A stretch of DNA of 64,000 nucleotides from contig NZ_JABMCC010000108.1 in assembly GCF_013359905.1 (NCBI RefSeq), positions 1 through 64,000 on the forward strand, given 5' to 3'. Both the position numbers and the translations under genes were made by a program. Source of the stretch: Paenibacillus taichungensis (lineage in GTDB: Bacteria > Bacillota > Bacilli > Paenibacillales > Paenibacillaceae). How positions within the stretch are numbered: position 1 is the first letter of the stretch; each line of letters starts with the position of its first letter. The notes beneath the pieces were generated by a model. It saw nothing but the letters and a program-made list of their open reading frames with translations. It searched no databases and was not told the DNA's origin. Shown here one piece after another: positions 52,740 through 61,365 of the stretch.

Positions 52740-53921
52740 ATGACTCACATCAATGACATCAAAACTGAAATAAAAGAACACTGGGAAGGTCATATTCTGC
52801 CATTCTGGTCTGCCCTCAAAGATCATAACAACGGCGGATTCTATGGTTGGGTTGGCAATGACCTTCAGGTCGATCCACTCGCTCCCAAAGGCGGAATCGC
52901 CGCGGCACGACAATTATGGTCCTTTGCAGCTGCCTACCGGGTAACCGGAAATGAAATCTGGCGTGATCACGCTGAACATGCTTACCGTTTCCTTGTGGAT
53001 CATGTGATGGATACGGAATATGGCGGCATGTACTGGATGGTCCACGCCAATGGAGAACCAATGGACACAAGCAAACATGTGTATACGCAATCCTTCGGCG
53101 TCTACTCATTGAGTGAGTACTATCGTGCCACCGGGGATGCATCTGCTTTGGAACTTGCGAAAACGCTTTTTGCTCTCATTGAGGATCGAGGGCTGAATGC
53201 CGAACTACCTGCATATAAGGAACAATTTGACCGCCTTTGGAAGGAACAGCCCAATGAAATGCTGAGCGAGAATGGTGTGATTGCGGATTATACGATGAAT
53301 ACGCATATTCACGTGTTGGAGGCCTATACCACGCTCTACCGAGTGTGGCCAGATCAACAGGTGAAGACGGCACTGGAACGCCTACTCGGCATCTTATATG
53401 AACGGGTGTATGACAAAGACACGAAGTTTCTCGGGGTGTTTTTCAACAAGGAATGGCAATCCATCATCGATCTGCGTTCATTCGGGCATGACATTGAAGC
53501 CAGCTGGCTGATCGATGAAACGTTGAAAGTGATGGGCTTGGACAAACACCCGGAGTATTCCGCGATGGTTACGGATATTGCCTATAACATTTCCAATGTG
53601 GCTGTACAGGACGATGGCTCCCTGATGAATGAACAAGAGGGCGATCATGTGGATGAGAAACGGATATGGTGGGTTCAGGCCGAGGCGATGGTCGGATTCT
53701 ATAATGCCTATGAGCGTACAGGTGACCCTTTGTTTTTGGAGAGAGTGGAACGCTTGTGGACATATACGAAGGAACATATTATCGATCACCGTGCTGGCGG
53801 GGAATGGTACTGGTCGGTAGACGGAAACGGCACACCGGATCAAAGCGAAATCGCCGGACCGTGGAAATGCCCGTATCACAATAGCCGATTCTGCATTGAA
53901 CTAATTGAGAGGATGGGATAA
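52740..53921 (+). CDS. Cellobiose 2-epimerase-type enzyme (AGE superfamily)
   Basis: 393 aa, an (alpha/alpha)6 barrel. Features include [10 protein letters not shown] near the start, [50 protein letters not shown] with the catalytic His, [11 protein letters not shown] and the C-terminal [17 protein letters not shown]. Such enzymes interconvert cellobiose/mannobiose with their 2-epimers, making mannosylglucose from mannobiose. ATG 52740 is nine bases after GAAGGAG. Stop is two bases before the next gene, a GH130 enzyme that takes mannosylglucose. Confidence 0.92.
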   Translation: MTHINDIKTEIKEHWEGHILPFWSALKDHNNGGFYGWVGNDLQVDPLAPKGGIAAARQLWSFAAAYRVTGNEIWRDHAEHAYRFLVDHVMDTEYGGMYWMVHANGEPMDTSKHVYTQSFGVYSLSEYYRATGDASALELAKTLFALIEDRGLNAELPAYKEQFDRLWKEQPNEMLSENGVIADYTMNTHIHVLEAYTTLYRVWPDQQVKTALERLLGILYERVYDKDTKFLGVFFNKEWQSIIDLRSFGHDIEASWLIDETLKVMGLDKHPEYSAMVTDIAYNISNVAVQDDGSLMNEQEGDHVDEKRIWWVQAEAMVGFYNAYERTGDPLFLERVERLWTYTKEHIIDHRAGGEWYWSVDGNGTPDQSEIAGPWKCPYHNSRFCIELIERMG

Positions 53922-53923
53922 CG

Positions 53924-55108
53924 ATGATACACCCCAAATACAATGAATTATTGGAGCAACAGGAGCAGCTGCTTACGCGTCAAAATGAGATTGATTCTTC
54001 CTTCTACAACGGCGTATATGATCGGTACCGTTATCCGGTAATCACACGCCATCATGTACCGCTGCACTGGAGATTTGATCTGGACGAAACGACAAATCCC
54101 CACTTCATGGAGCGTCTGGGCATTAACGCTACACTTAATCCGGGGGCCATCTATTTCAATGGCAAATACGTGATGGTCATCCGAACCGAAGGATTGGACC
54201 GTAAATCCATCTTCGCCCTAGCTGAGAGTGATAACGGTATCGACGGATTTCGCTTCACAGGCAAACCCTTAGTGTGGGAAGATATCGATGCCGACGAAAC
54301 CAACCAGTATGATATGCGATTGGTTCAGCATGAAGATGGCTGGATCTATGGTATCTACTGCTCGGAGCGCAAAGACCCTGAAGCTCCAGCATTTGATACA
54401 TCCAGTGCAGTAGCCCAGGCTGGGCTTGTGCGGACACGCGATCTGCTCAGCTGGGAGCGTCTGCCCAACATCACGACCAGCTCCCCTCAACAGCGAAATG
54501 TTGTATTACATCCAGAATTCGTAGAGGGTAAATATGCGTTCTATACACGGCCTCAAGACGGATTTATCTCCACAGGCAGCGGCGGCGGGATTGCCTTTGG
54601 TCTGTGCGATGATATTCTGAATCCAGTGATTGAGGAAGAGACGATTATCGATGAACGGAAATACCACACGGTATACGAAGTGAAAAACGGCCAGGGCCCT
54701 GCTCCGCTCAAAACGGATCGCGGCTGGATTCACATTGCCCACGGGGTTCGCAACACGGCAGCGGGCCTTCGTTACGTGCTGTACACGTTCGCCACGGATC
54801 TGAATGATCCGGCACGCATCATCGCCAAGCCAGGCGGGCATTTCATTGCTCCTTATGACGACGAGCGCGTGGGCGATGTGTCCAATGTTATTTTCTGCAA
54901 CGGCGCGGTGGTCAACGAACAAGGTGATGTTTTCATTTATTATGCATCCAGCGATACCCGCTGTCATGTGGCCACAACGACGCTGGATAAACTGGTCGAT
55001 TACACCTTTAATACTCCGGCTGATCCGTACCGTTCCCTGGATTGTGCTAGCCAGCGCGGTGACCTGATTGAGTGGAATGAGAAACTTCTCCAAAAGCAAT
55101 TGGTTTAA
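53924..55108 (+). CDS. 4-O-beta-D-mannosyl-D-glucose phosphorylase-type GH130
   Basis: 394 aa, GH130 subfamily 1-like. Features: [78 protein letters not shown] and [20 protein letters not shown]. This subfamily splits mannosylglucose with phosphate to mannose 1-phosphate and glucose, the step after the epimerase encoded two bases upstream. Its ribosome site is weak (GGATGGGATAACG), in line with coupling to the epimerase gene. Confidence 0.92.
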   Translation: MIHPKYNELLEQQEQLLTRQNEIDSSFYNGVYDRYRYPVITRHHVPLHWRFDLDETTNPHFMERLGINATLNPGAIYFNGKYVMVIRTEGLDRKSIFALAESDNGIDGFRFTGKPLVWEDIDADETNQYDMRLVQHEDGWIYGIYCSERKDPEAPAFDTSSAVAQAGLVRTRDLLSWERLPNITTSSPQQRNVVLHPEFVEGKYAFYTRPQDGFISTGSGGGIAFGLCDDILNPVIEEETIIDERKYHTVYEVKNGQGPAPLKTDRGWIHIAHGVRNTAAGLRYVLYTFATDLNDPARIIAKPGGHFIAPYDDERVGDVSNVIFCNGAVVNEQGDVFIYYASSDTRCHVATTTLDKLVDYTFNTPADPYRSLDCASQRGDLIEWNEKLLQKQLV

Positions 55109-55155
55109 AACCGAAGATCAGCCTTCAGGCGGAAAATGCAGCATGCTGAAAAATT

Positions 55156-55246
55156 AGCGTAGCGCTAACCAGAATCTCTTTATTCCATGTGGGTAACGAT
55201 GTATACTAATATGGATTGTTGTTATGTTTGAAGGAAGCGCTAACCA
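55156..55246 (+). promoter_or_regulatory. Two LacI-type half-palindromes before the regulator gene
   Basis: AGCGCTAACCA occurs at 55161-55171 (as TTAGCGTAGCGCTAACC) and at 55236-55246. Both resemble one half of GGTTAACGTTAACC; the AGCGCTAACC core also resembles a CcpA box. They suggest that the regulator represses its own gene. Confidence 0.5.
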
Positions 55247-55294
55247 TAATGACAGCACATTGTACGTAAACCGGCTTGAAGGAGGCGACCAAAG

Positions 55295-56326
55295 CTGAAG
55301 AACAATATCACCATGCGGGATATCGCCGACAAGCTCGGAGTTAGCAGTGTGACGGTCTCGAAAGCATTAAATGATAAAGATGGCGTCAGTGGCGAATTGA
55401 AGGAAAAAATTAAAGTGCTTGCCGTTCAGATGGGCTATCGGTATAACGCCGCAGCCCGTTCGATGAAGGAAGGCCTGACTCATAATATTGGTGTTATTAT
55501 CCCGGAGCGGTTTACCGGACCTACACAATCGTTCTATGTACGTGTATTTCAGCGCATCACCAAACACCTGGAGGATCAGGGGTACTACGGTATTCTGCAT
55601 ATTCTGAATGTGGAGGACGAAGAGGAATTAATCCTGCCTAAGCTCTATAGTGACAACAAAGTGGATGGTTTCATTGTGCTGGGACAAGTCAGCAAGGAAT
55701 ATATCGAGCTGGTCCAATCGATGGACGTTCCCAAAATGTTTCTCGATTTCTACGATGAGCATTCTGATATCGACTCTGTCGTTACCGATAACTTTTACGC
55801 TGCTTATGAGCTGACAAATGTTCTTGTTCAACAAGGACACCGCCGCATCGCTTATGTGGGGAATCTCTATTCTACAAGCAGCATTCAGGACCGATTCCTC
55901 GGTTACTACAAATCATTGCTGGAACATCGGTTACCGATGAATCCGGATCTCGTGCTTAATGACCGCGATGAGCGAGGTACGTTTATTGAAATTGATTTGC
56001 CAGCTCAGCTGCCTACGGCTTTTGTATGCAACTGTGATCAGGTGGCCCATCTGCTCGTTCAGAAACTGACTTCACTGGGTATTCAGGTGCCTGCACAATG
56101 CTCTGTGGTTGGGTTCGATAATGATATCTATGCCACACTCTCCGATCCCAAATTAACAACGGTTGAGGTCGATGTGGAACAGATGGCGCGTACTGCGGTT
56201 CATTCCATGCTCAAAAAGATCGATAACCCGAGTCGCAGCTTCGGCCGCGTACACGTGAAGGGCAATATCATTTATCGTGATTCGGTGAGTGCTGCACCTG
56301 CCCTTTCGGATGACGTACCTAACTAA
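55295..56326 (+). CDS. LacI-family transcriptional regulator
   Basis: 343 aa. The N-terminal helix-turn-helix is MKNNITMRDIADKLGVSSVT then VSKALNDKDG, with the hinge and a periplasmic-binding-like effector domain (HNIGVIIPERFTGPTQS, FVCNCDQVAHLLVQK, CSVVGFDNDIYATLSDP). The best ribosome site AGGAGG sits nine bases before CTG 55295, giving a normal LacI N-terminus; ATG 55313 six codons later has a site 27 bases away. It ends the mannooligosaccharide locus on the plus strand and probably binds the palindromes at the divergent promoter; inducer probably a mannosyl sugar. Confidence 0.88.
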   Translation: MKNNITMRDIADKLGVSSVTVSKALNDKDGVSGELKEKIKVLAVQMGYRYNAAARSMKEGLTHNIGVIIPERFTGPTQSFYVRVFQRITKHLEDQGYYGILHILNVEDEEELILPKLYSDNKVDGFIVLGQVSKEYIELVQSMDVPKMFLDFYDEHSDIDSVVTDNFYAAYELTNVLVQQGHRRIAYVGNLYSTSSIQDRFLGYYKSLLEHRLPMNPDLVLNDRDERGTFIEIDLPAQLPTAFVCNCDQVAHLLVQKLTSLGIQVPAQCSVVGFDNDIYATLSDPKLTTVEVDVEQMARTAVHSMLKKIDNPSRSFGRVHVKGNIIYRDSVSAAPALSDDVPN

Positions 56327-56353
56327 AAAGGAACTAGACTCCCTGTTCCACAA

Positions 56354-56394
56354 AAAGAGTGCTCCCGGCCATTACGGCTGCAGGAGCACTCTTT
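56354..56394. terminator. Bidirectional terminator after the LacI gene
   Basis: AAAGAGTGCTCC pairs with GGAGCACTCTTT over a 17-base loop, with an A-tract before and a short T-tract after. Confidence 0.8.
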
Positions 56395-56401
56395 GCTTAT
56401 G

Positions 56402-56449
56402 AAAAAAAGAGAAAGTGGTCAGGAACCACTATAGATCACGGCCACTCTC
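56402..56449 (-). terminator. Terminator of the pectate lyase gene
   Basis: Minus strand GAGAGTGG...CCACTTTCTC with an inner stem AGTGGT-TCCT-GACCACT, followed by seven Ts. Confidence 0.75.
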
Positions 56450-56483
56450 CACCCAATTCCAAAAACCTAACTCCTGTTACAGC

Positions 56484-57911
56484 CTAGTAACTCGTCTTCA
56501 GCCAATTATCTTTGGACCAGGATAATTTGCCTGCACCTGCTCCGTTTGAACCGGTGAGGCGTGCATTCAGCGTCGCTGGATCATCGGTAGTGTAGCTGTA
56601 AGGAAGTGCCGAGAATCCGTTCCAGGAGAAAGCTTTCACTGCGGCCGGAACCGGGCTGAGCGGACTGCCGGATGTATCACTGTTTCCACGGAATGAGCTT
56701 CCATCCAGAGAATACATCGTGTCAGTCACCTTAATTTTACCGGTATACGTTGCATCGGCCGGATCCGTCTGGTTATTGCGGACCGGGAACAGTACGTCTT
56801 TGATCACCGATTTTTCGACCAGCACTGCACCATCTTCAGTGGAAATAGCTCCATTGCCAATGATATCAAAATGATACCCTTTGGACGAAATTGCCGTTGC
56901 CATCGCAGAAGTGATTCTGGATTTGGCCGCACGCGCCCCTGTCGCATCCATCACAATATTGTAGGCATGCGCATTACCTCCGCGCAGACGTGGCATCCGA
57001 TCCTGGATATCCTTGTACAGATTATGGTGCAGGGTCATGGAAAGATTGGCGTTGGCTGATTCGAAGCTGGTCGAGCCCACCAGATGACCTTTTTTCTGAG
57101 GAGACGAAATGGCAATGATATCGGCTTTGCTGAGCCCAACCGCGCTGCTGCGCAGGTAGTTGTACATCGGATAGGAAGCCTTGTTTGCTTCCAACTCGTT
57201 AATCTGCTGAGTAACCCAGCTGTTTGAGCTGCCGTCATCGCCTTTGAAGAGAGACCAGGAAATGGTCACACCGCTTGTTCCTTTTTTCGAATCGACAAGC
57301 CCGTCATAGGCTTTATTAAAGGTACAGTGATCAATCCATACGTTGCTGTTCTCCTCAAGAGTGATGTAATCCCAGTCGTTTTTGTCGTAGTCACCTTTGG
57401 TCGCTTCATCCCATTCCCATAATTCATCGAATTCGAGGTTGCGGATAATAACGTTGGAACTGCGTTTGACGCTAATGGCAGCATGTTTGATTTTGGAACC
57501 GTTAGCGGAGAAAATAGTGAGTCCATTAAAACCGTCAATTGTAATCTTGCTTACGCCAGTCTGTTTCAATACAGGATGCGTTAAGGCATCATTGTGTTTG
57601 GCAAAAGGTGATGTCTGCGCGGCACTCGGAATTTCGTTCCACCCTAGATTCAAATCATTCATAATCTCCACCACTTTGACGCCGGAGTTCTTCTTCAACG
57701 CCAGTGCCAGTTCAGTCGCATTGTATACCTTCTTATACGTGGACGTGTTCGACTCACTGATGATGCCACCGCCCGTGTTACCTTGGGAGAATCCCGTGAG
57801 ATTGTAATCTGCATTCCCTGCTGCCTGCACACTTGCAGGACCCGACATTAGTGTGATCCCCAACGTTACAGCCACGGCTGCACTGCACCAGCTTCTTAAT
57901 TTTGTTTTCAT
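56484..57911 (-). CDS. Secreted pectate lyase (polysaccharide lyase family 1)
   Basis: 475 aa. Sec signal peptide MKTKLRSWCSAAVAVTLGIT ending near VQA-AG; then a right-handed beta-helix. Family 1 marks: WIDHCTFNKAYDGLVDSKKG (calcium-binding Asp region), LHHNLYKDIQDRMPRLRGGN with the catalytic Arg, and HAYNIVMDATG. It cleaves homogalacturonan by beta-elimination outside the cell. ATG 57911 is ten bases after GGGAGG; ATG 57920 sits on the site. A cre box lies 89 bp upstream, indicating glucose repression. Confidence 0.93.
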   Translation of the reverse strand: MKTKLRSWCSAAVAVTLGITLMSGPASVQAAGNADYNLTGFSQGNTGGGIISESNTSTYKKVYNATELALALKKNSGVKVVEIMNDLNLGWNEIPSAAQTSPFAKHNDALTHPVLKQTGVSKITIDGFNGLTIFSANGSKIKHAAISVKRSSNVIIRNLEFDELWEWDEATKGDYDKNDWDYITLEENSNVWIDHCTFNKAYDGLVDSKKGTSGVTISWSLFKGDDGSSNSWVTQQINELEANKASYPMYNYLRSSAVGLSKADIIAISSPQKKGHLVGSTSFESANANLSMTLHHNLYKDIQDRMPRLRGGNAHAYNIVMDATGARAAKSRITSAMATAISSKGYHFDIIGNGAISTEDGAVLVEKSVIKDVLFPVRNNQTDPADATYTGKIKVTDTMYSLDGSSFRGNSDTSGSPLSPVPAAVKAFSWNGFSALPYSYTTDDPATLNARLTGSNGAGAGKLSWSKDNWLKTSY

Positions 57912-58261
57912 CCCATTCATTCCTCCCATTTCATAATTGATAAGGCTCGTCCCTCGCTGCCATACCGTGTCATGAAGGACATGTCCTCACTGTATATTTT
58001 GAAAGCGATTACAACAATAATCTTAATCTCACATCCATGTGGAAAAACCAAATCTGGTAAGAGGTTATACTGTAATCAACTATGAATCGTATAGGTTTAA
58101 CTTGGTTTCAGGATGACTACATTTCCGATATATATAGTTAAGTCCTACTTCCTGTGATAAAGTAAGAGAGCAGCAGGCAATTCCACATTGTGGATAGAGT
58201 GTATTAATAGGACAAACAGCCGCTGACTTATCTATAAGTTACATAAAATGGAGTGAAACAG
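57912..58261 (-). promoter_or_regulatory. Upstream region of the pectate lyase with cre box and palindrome
   Basis: 350 bp without a gene. TGAAAGCGATTACA (58000-58013) matches the CcpA consensus TGWNANCGNTNWCA at all 14 positions. AGGACATGTCCT (57976-57987), a perfect 12-bp palindrome, lies closer to the gene and may be a second operator. Nothing clear was assigned on the side of the VWA gene. Confidence 0.75.
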
Positions 58262-60247
58262 ATGAAGTTTAGAAAGATGCTCTTGATATCGTTTATTTCT
58301 ATTTTTATTTTTGGCAATTTGGGCCTTCACAGCGTAATTGTGCACGCTGCTGATTCCCTTGAATTCAGGGAGCACGATGATTTAATCAATATTCTAAAAG
58401 ATGGTGATGGAGAAAACCGCGTCTTCGGATTTACAACGAAGAACAAGTTGACCGCATCCAATACCACTTTGCGCTTGTATGTCAATGCGATAGAAGTGGA
58501 CTCCAAGGACTATGTTGTGGATTATGCCAACTATAGCATCACCTTCAATAAAGCTCCCGACAGAGGTGCCGAGATTCATATTAAATACGGCATTATTCCC
58601 GGATTTGAGTGGGAAGAAGGTGCCAATATGGGTTTTGCCTTGCCTGAGGGAGATGGCTCCACACGGAATTTTCCAGTGTCGTTAAACTATACGCTAAATT
58701 CAACCAAACAGATCAGTCTTTCCATTGACCTAACGAAGGTAGCCACGTCCCGATTTACCTTCAACGCAACAACGAATACCGTAACCCTATCCGAAAAACA
58801 GCAGGTTCCGCACTCCGGTGCCAAAGTCTATTTCTATATCCCTAAGGCTTCTATTTCCAGTAAACCCTCTCCTTCCGAAGAAGTGATTGAGAGTCCGAGT
58901 CCAACTCCAAACAAACCATCGGAGCCTCTTGTTCAAATTCCAACAGGAGAGCGCTATCCCGGCAGTATTACGATCAGATCAGGCAATACCATTACCATCA
59001 AACTGTCTGAATCGGCCTCCGTTTCCGGGTACACCTCCTATTTAATGGTGAAAAATGCAAGCGGGCAGGTGGTTAGGCAAATAAAGATTGAGCCAGGAAA
59101 GACCTTCAGTTTCACACTAAGAAAGATGGGGCTTCCAACAGGCGGATATTATTTTTACCTAAAATCGGCCAATCAGTCAGGTGAACTGTCTGCTTCTATT
59201 CCTCAATTCGTTATAATCAACCATGAGCCTACGAATATTCAGGTGTTTATTGAAGGTGAGAAGCAGGTTTACAAGCAACCCCCGACTAATTTCAAGGGGA
59301 GTGTGCTCGTGCCGCTTCGAGGAATCTTCGAATCGTTGGGAGCCGATGTTAAATGGAACAGTTCCACTCAAACGGTTACGGCAATTAGAGAAGGCCGGAC
59401 TATCGTGCTGACGATCGGCTCTAAAATTGCCTACATTAACGGTGTCGCTGTAACCTTAAGTGCAAAACCACAGATCATTAACGGCGTAACCATGGTGCCA
59501 CTACGGTTCGTCAGTGAAGCATTCGGAGGAGAAGTAGAGTGGCACGGAGAAGCTGGTTCGGTTACCATTTTTCTAAATAAGCCATCCATTCCTACATCTG
59601 CTGAAAGCGAAGAACCGGCTTCGGGAGCAACAAAAACAACAGAATCTGGGTCTTCAAGTTCCTCGCCTATTTTAAATAATATATCGAAGGGAATTAATAC
59701 TCCGTCTGATATTATATTTGTTATAGACGTGACGGCCAGTATGGGTGAAGTGATCGACTATATCAAAGAAACGGTTAAGAGCTTCGTTGATTCCGTACCT
59801 GCCGGTTCGAATTTTGCGGTTATCACCTATCGGGACGTTAACATTTACAGAAATGGCGATTACAATTTGAAGTTCTTTAATTTTACCCAGGATAAAGATA
59901 AGTTAAAGGGGGATTTGAATACATTGGTGGCTTCTGGCGGAGGGGATATAAGAGAATCGGGACTGGAGGCTATTAACTTAGCTACTAATAAGCTCTCGGA
60001 GTTCAGCAGCGACAACGCCAAACGGATTATATTCATTACCGATGCCCCTGTCCATGAGTCACTCCCCTTGTCTTCCTTTAGCATTAAAGAAATAGCTGAT
60101 AAACTGAAAGCAGACGAGATTGTATTTGATGCCATCGCCCCATCAGACGGTGATGCCTACAGACAGATTATCCAACTCGTTAAAAGTACCCCTGACGGAG
60201 TTCTCTATGATATCAAAGATGCTTCGGTACTCTCGCTGAACAAGTGA
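58262..60247 (+). CDS. Secreted copper amine oxidase-domain and VWA-domain protein
   Basis: 661 aa. Signal peptide MKFRKMLLISFISIFIFGNL to about VHA-AD. Residues 30-200 are beta-rich and of unknown family. A Pro/Ser linker at about 200-225 (PSPTPNKPSEPLVQ) is followed by another beta domain, then two copper amine oxidase N-terminal units at 325-440 (VPLRGIFESLGADVKWN; VPLRFVSEAFGGEVEWH), a Ser/Thr linker, and a C-terminal VWA domain with the MIDAS motif DVTASMGE and conserved Thr/Asp later (FITDAPVHE). Likely an extracellular scaffold or adhesin. ATG 58262 is eight bases after GGAG. Confidence 0.85.
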   Translation: MKFRKMLLISFISIFIFGNLGLHSVIVHAADSLEFREHDDLINILKDGDGENRVFGFTTKNKLTASNTTLRLYVNAIEVDSKDYVVDYANYSITFNKAPDRGAEIHIKYGIIPGFEWEEGANMGFALPEGDGSTRNFPVSLNYTLNSTKQISLSIDLTKVATSRFTFNATTNTVTLSEKQQVPHSGAKVYFYIPKASISSKPSPSEEVIESPSPTPNKPSEPLVQIPTGERYPGSITIRSGNTITIKLSESASVSGYTSYLMVKNASGQVVRQIKIEPGKTFSFTLRKMGLPTGGYYFYLKSANQSGELSASIPQFVIINHEPTNIQVFIEGEKQVYKQPPTNFKGSVLVPLRGIFESLGADVKWNSSTQTVTAIREGRTIVLTIGSKIAYINGVAVTLSAKPQIINGVTMVPLRFVSEAFGGEVEWHGEAGSVTIFLNKPSIPTSAESEEPASGATKTTESGSSSSSPILNNISKGINTPSDIIFVIDVTASMGEVIDYIKETVKSFVDSVPAGSNFAVITYRDVNIYRNGDYNLKFFNFTQDKDKLKGDLNTLVASGGGDIRESGLEAINLATNKLSEFSSDNAKRIIFITDAPVHESLPLSSFSIKEIADKLKADEIVFDAIAPSDGDAYRQIIQLVKSTPDGVLYDIKDASVLSLNK

Positions 60248-60286
60248 TACGTTAGCTGTGCGATCTCTCCCATTCATAAATGAAAC

Positions 60287-60322
60287 GGAATCCCGGACAT
60301 GATGTGCCGGGATTCCTTTTTG
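60287..60322 (+). terminator. Terminator after the VWA gene
   Basis: GGAATCCCGG pairs with CCGGGATTCC over a ten-base loop, followed by TTTTTG, 39 bases after the stop. Confidence 0.9.
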
Positions 60323-60517
60323 TTCGCGGTTATGGTAGCACACAAATTTATGGTTATAAATGCACCCTGAAGTGGTACATTAACCATAACATATAACCTA
60401 CAGGTGTGATAAATAGTGTATCTTATTCAAAAAATTAAAGAAGTGACTATGCAATATAACGATGCCAGAAAAGTCATTGGCGAGTTTTTTGATTCTACCA
60501 TGTTGCATCATTACAAG

Positions 60518-61033
60518 TTATCGCTTAATAGAACGTGTCCAGAAGCCACCATGGAATTGTTTTGGCTCCACCGTAATAACGAAGGCTTTGGGGTCTAACC
60601 CGAGAATCGTCTGGTAGAGCAGTTTCTGGTTTTTGCGTTTCGCCAAAATCTCCATAACCAGCCGATCTCCATCTCGTCCACTACCAACCCAAGCGGTGAC
60701 CCCGTAACCTTTATCTCGCAATGCATTCGCTACATCCCCGCCCATCTGGTTACAAATAACCTTAACGGTAACGTAACCGAGTGCAATCTTCTCTTCAATC
60801 CAGGCACCCAGCAATACCCCCAGTCCATAACCAACGGCATATACAATTAACGCAGACGGCTGGGTCAGATATTTGAGTACCAGATTCAGGCCGAGTACGT
60901 AGATCACAATTTCGCCCATACTAATGAGCGCAGCAATATATTTCTGTCCTTTGAGCGTCAGAATCATCCGAAGTGTATAGGCAGATACATACACAATCTG
61001 GATCAAAAAGATAAATACCAATATTTTAAACAA
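60518..61033 (-). CDS. UPF0316/DUF2179 membrane protein
   Basis: 171 aa. Three or four membrane segments in the first half (FKILVFIFLIQIVYVSAYTL; MGEIVIYVLGLNLVLKYLTQ), then a cytoplasmic DUF2179 domain (CNQMGGDVANALRDKGYGVT, KAFVITVEPKQFHGGFW). The start TTG 61033 is seven bases after AGAGGG and gives the usual family length and N-terminus (FKILVFIFLIQIVYVSAYTL); the longer frame begins at ATG 61108. The function is unknown; similar cytoplasmic domains bind small ligands. Confidence 0.85.
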   Translation of the reverse strand: MFKILVFIFLIQIVYVSAYTLRMILTLKGQKYIAALISMGEIVIYVLGLNLVLKYLTQPSALIVYAVGYGLGVLLGAWIEEKIALGYVTVKVICNQMGGDVANALRDKGYGVTAWVGSGRDGDRLVMEILAKRKNQKLLYQTILGLDPKAFVITVEPKQFHGGFWTRSIKR

Positions 61034-61365
61034 TCGCAATCCCTCTTTCCTGACTTTCACAACGGAATGGGCCGTTTGATGCACGCCTTCTTTCCGCTTC
61101 CTCTGCATGTCATTTACGCTTCTTTGTATTTACTCTATCTCCATCATTGGACGTTATGAGGTCATTTTAAACGGTGGAACGTAAATCGGATTGCAGTTCC
61201 TTGCCGGAACTGCCATTATAGAGCCCTTTCTGCGCATTATCAACCCGGCCTGAGACCCAGGGGCGAAAATCGGCTTGACTGAATATGCTGAACCAACAGC
61301 AGGTAGATTGAGGCATACAGGCAAACAGGTTCGGGAAACGACGGCTACCAAAAGGGGGAACTGTC
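61034..61365. other. Divergent intergenic region, 332 bp
   Basis: Separates the UPF0316 and dehydrogenase genes, which read away from each other. A good ribosome site (AAGGGGG) precedes the dehydrogenase ATG. I could not assign a promoter, operator or RNA element. Confidence 0.4.

Noticed and set aside
60351-60375. Third copy of the intergenic repeat (GGTTATAAATGC)
   Set aside because: Only about 12 bases match the repeats at 47814 and 49080; chance is likely.
60416-60598. 60-codon plus-strand ORF before UPF0316 gene
   Set aside because: Overlaps the end of the UPF0316 gene on the other strand and has no ribosome site.
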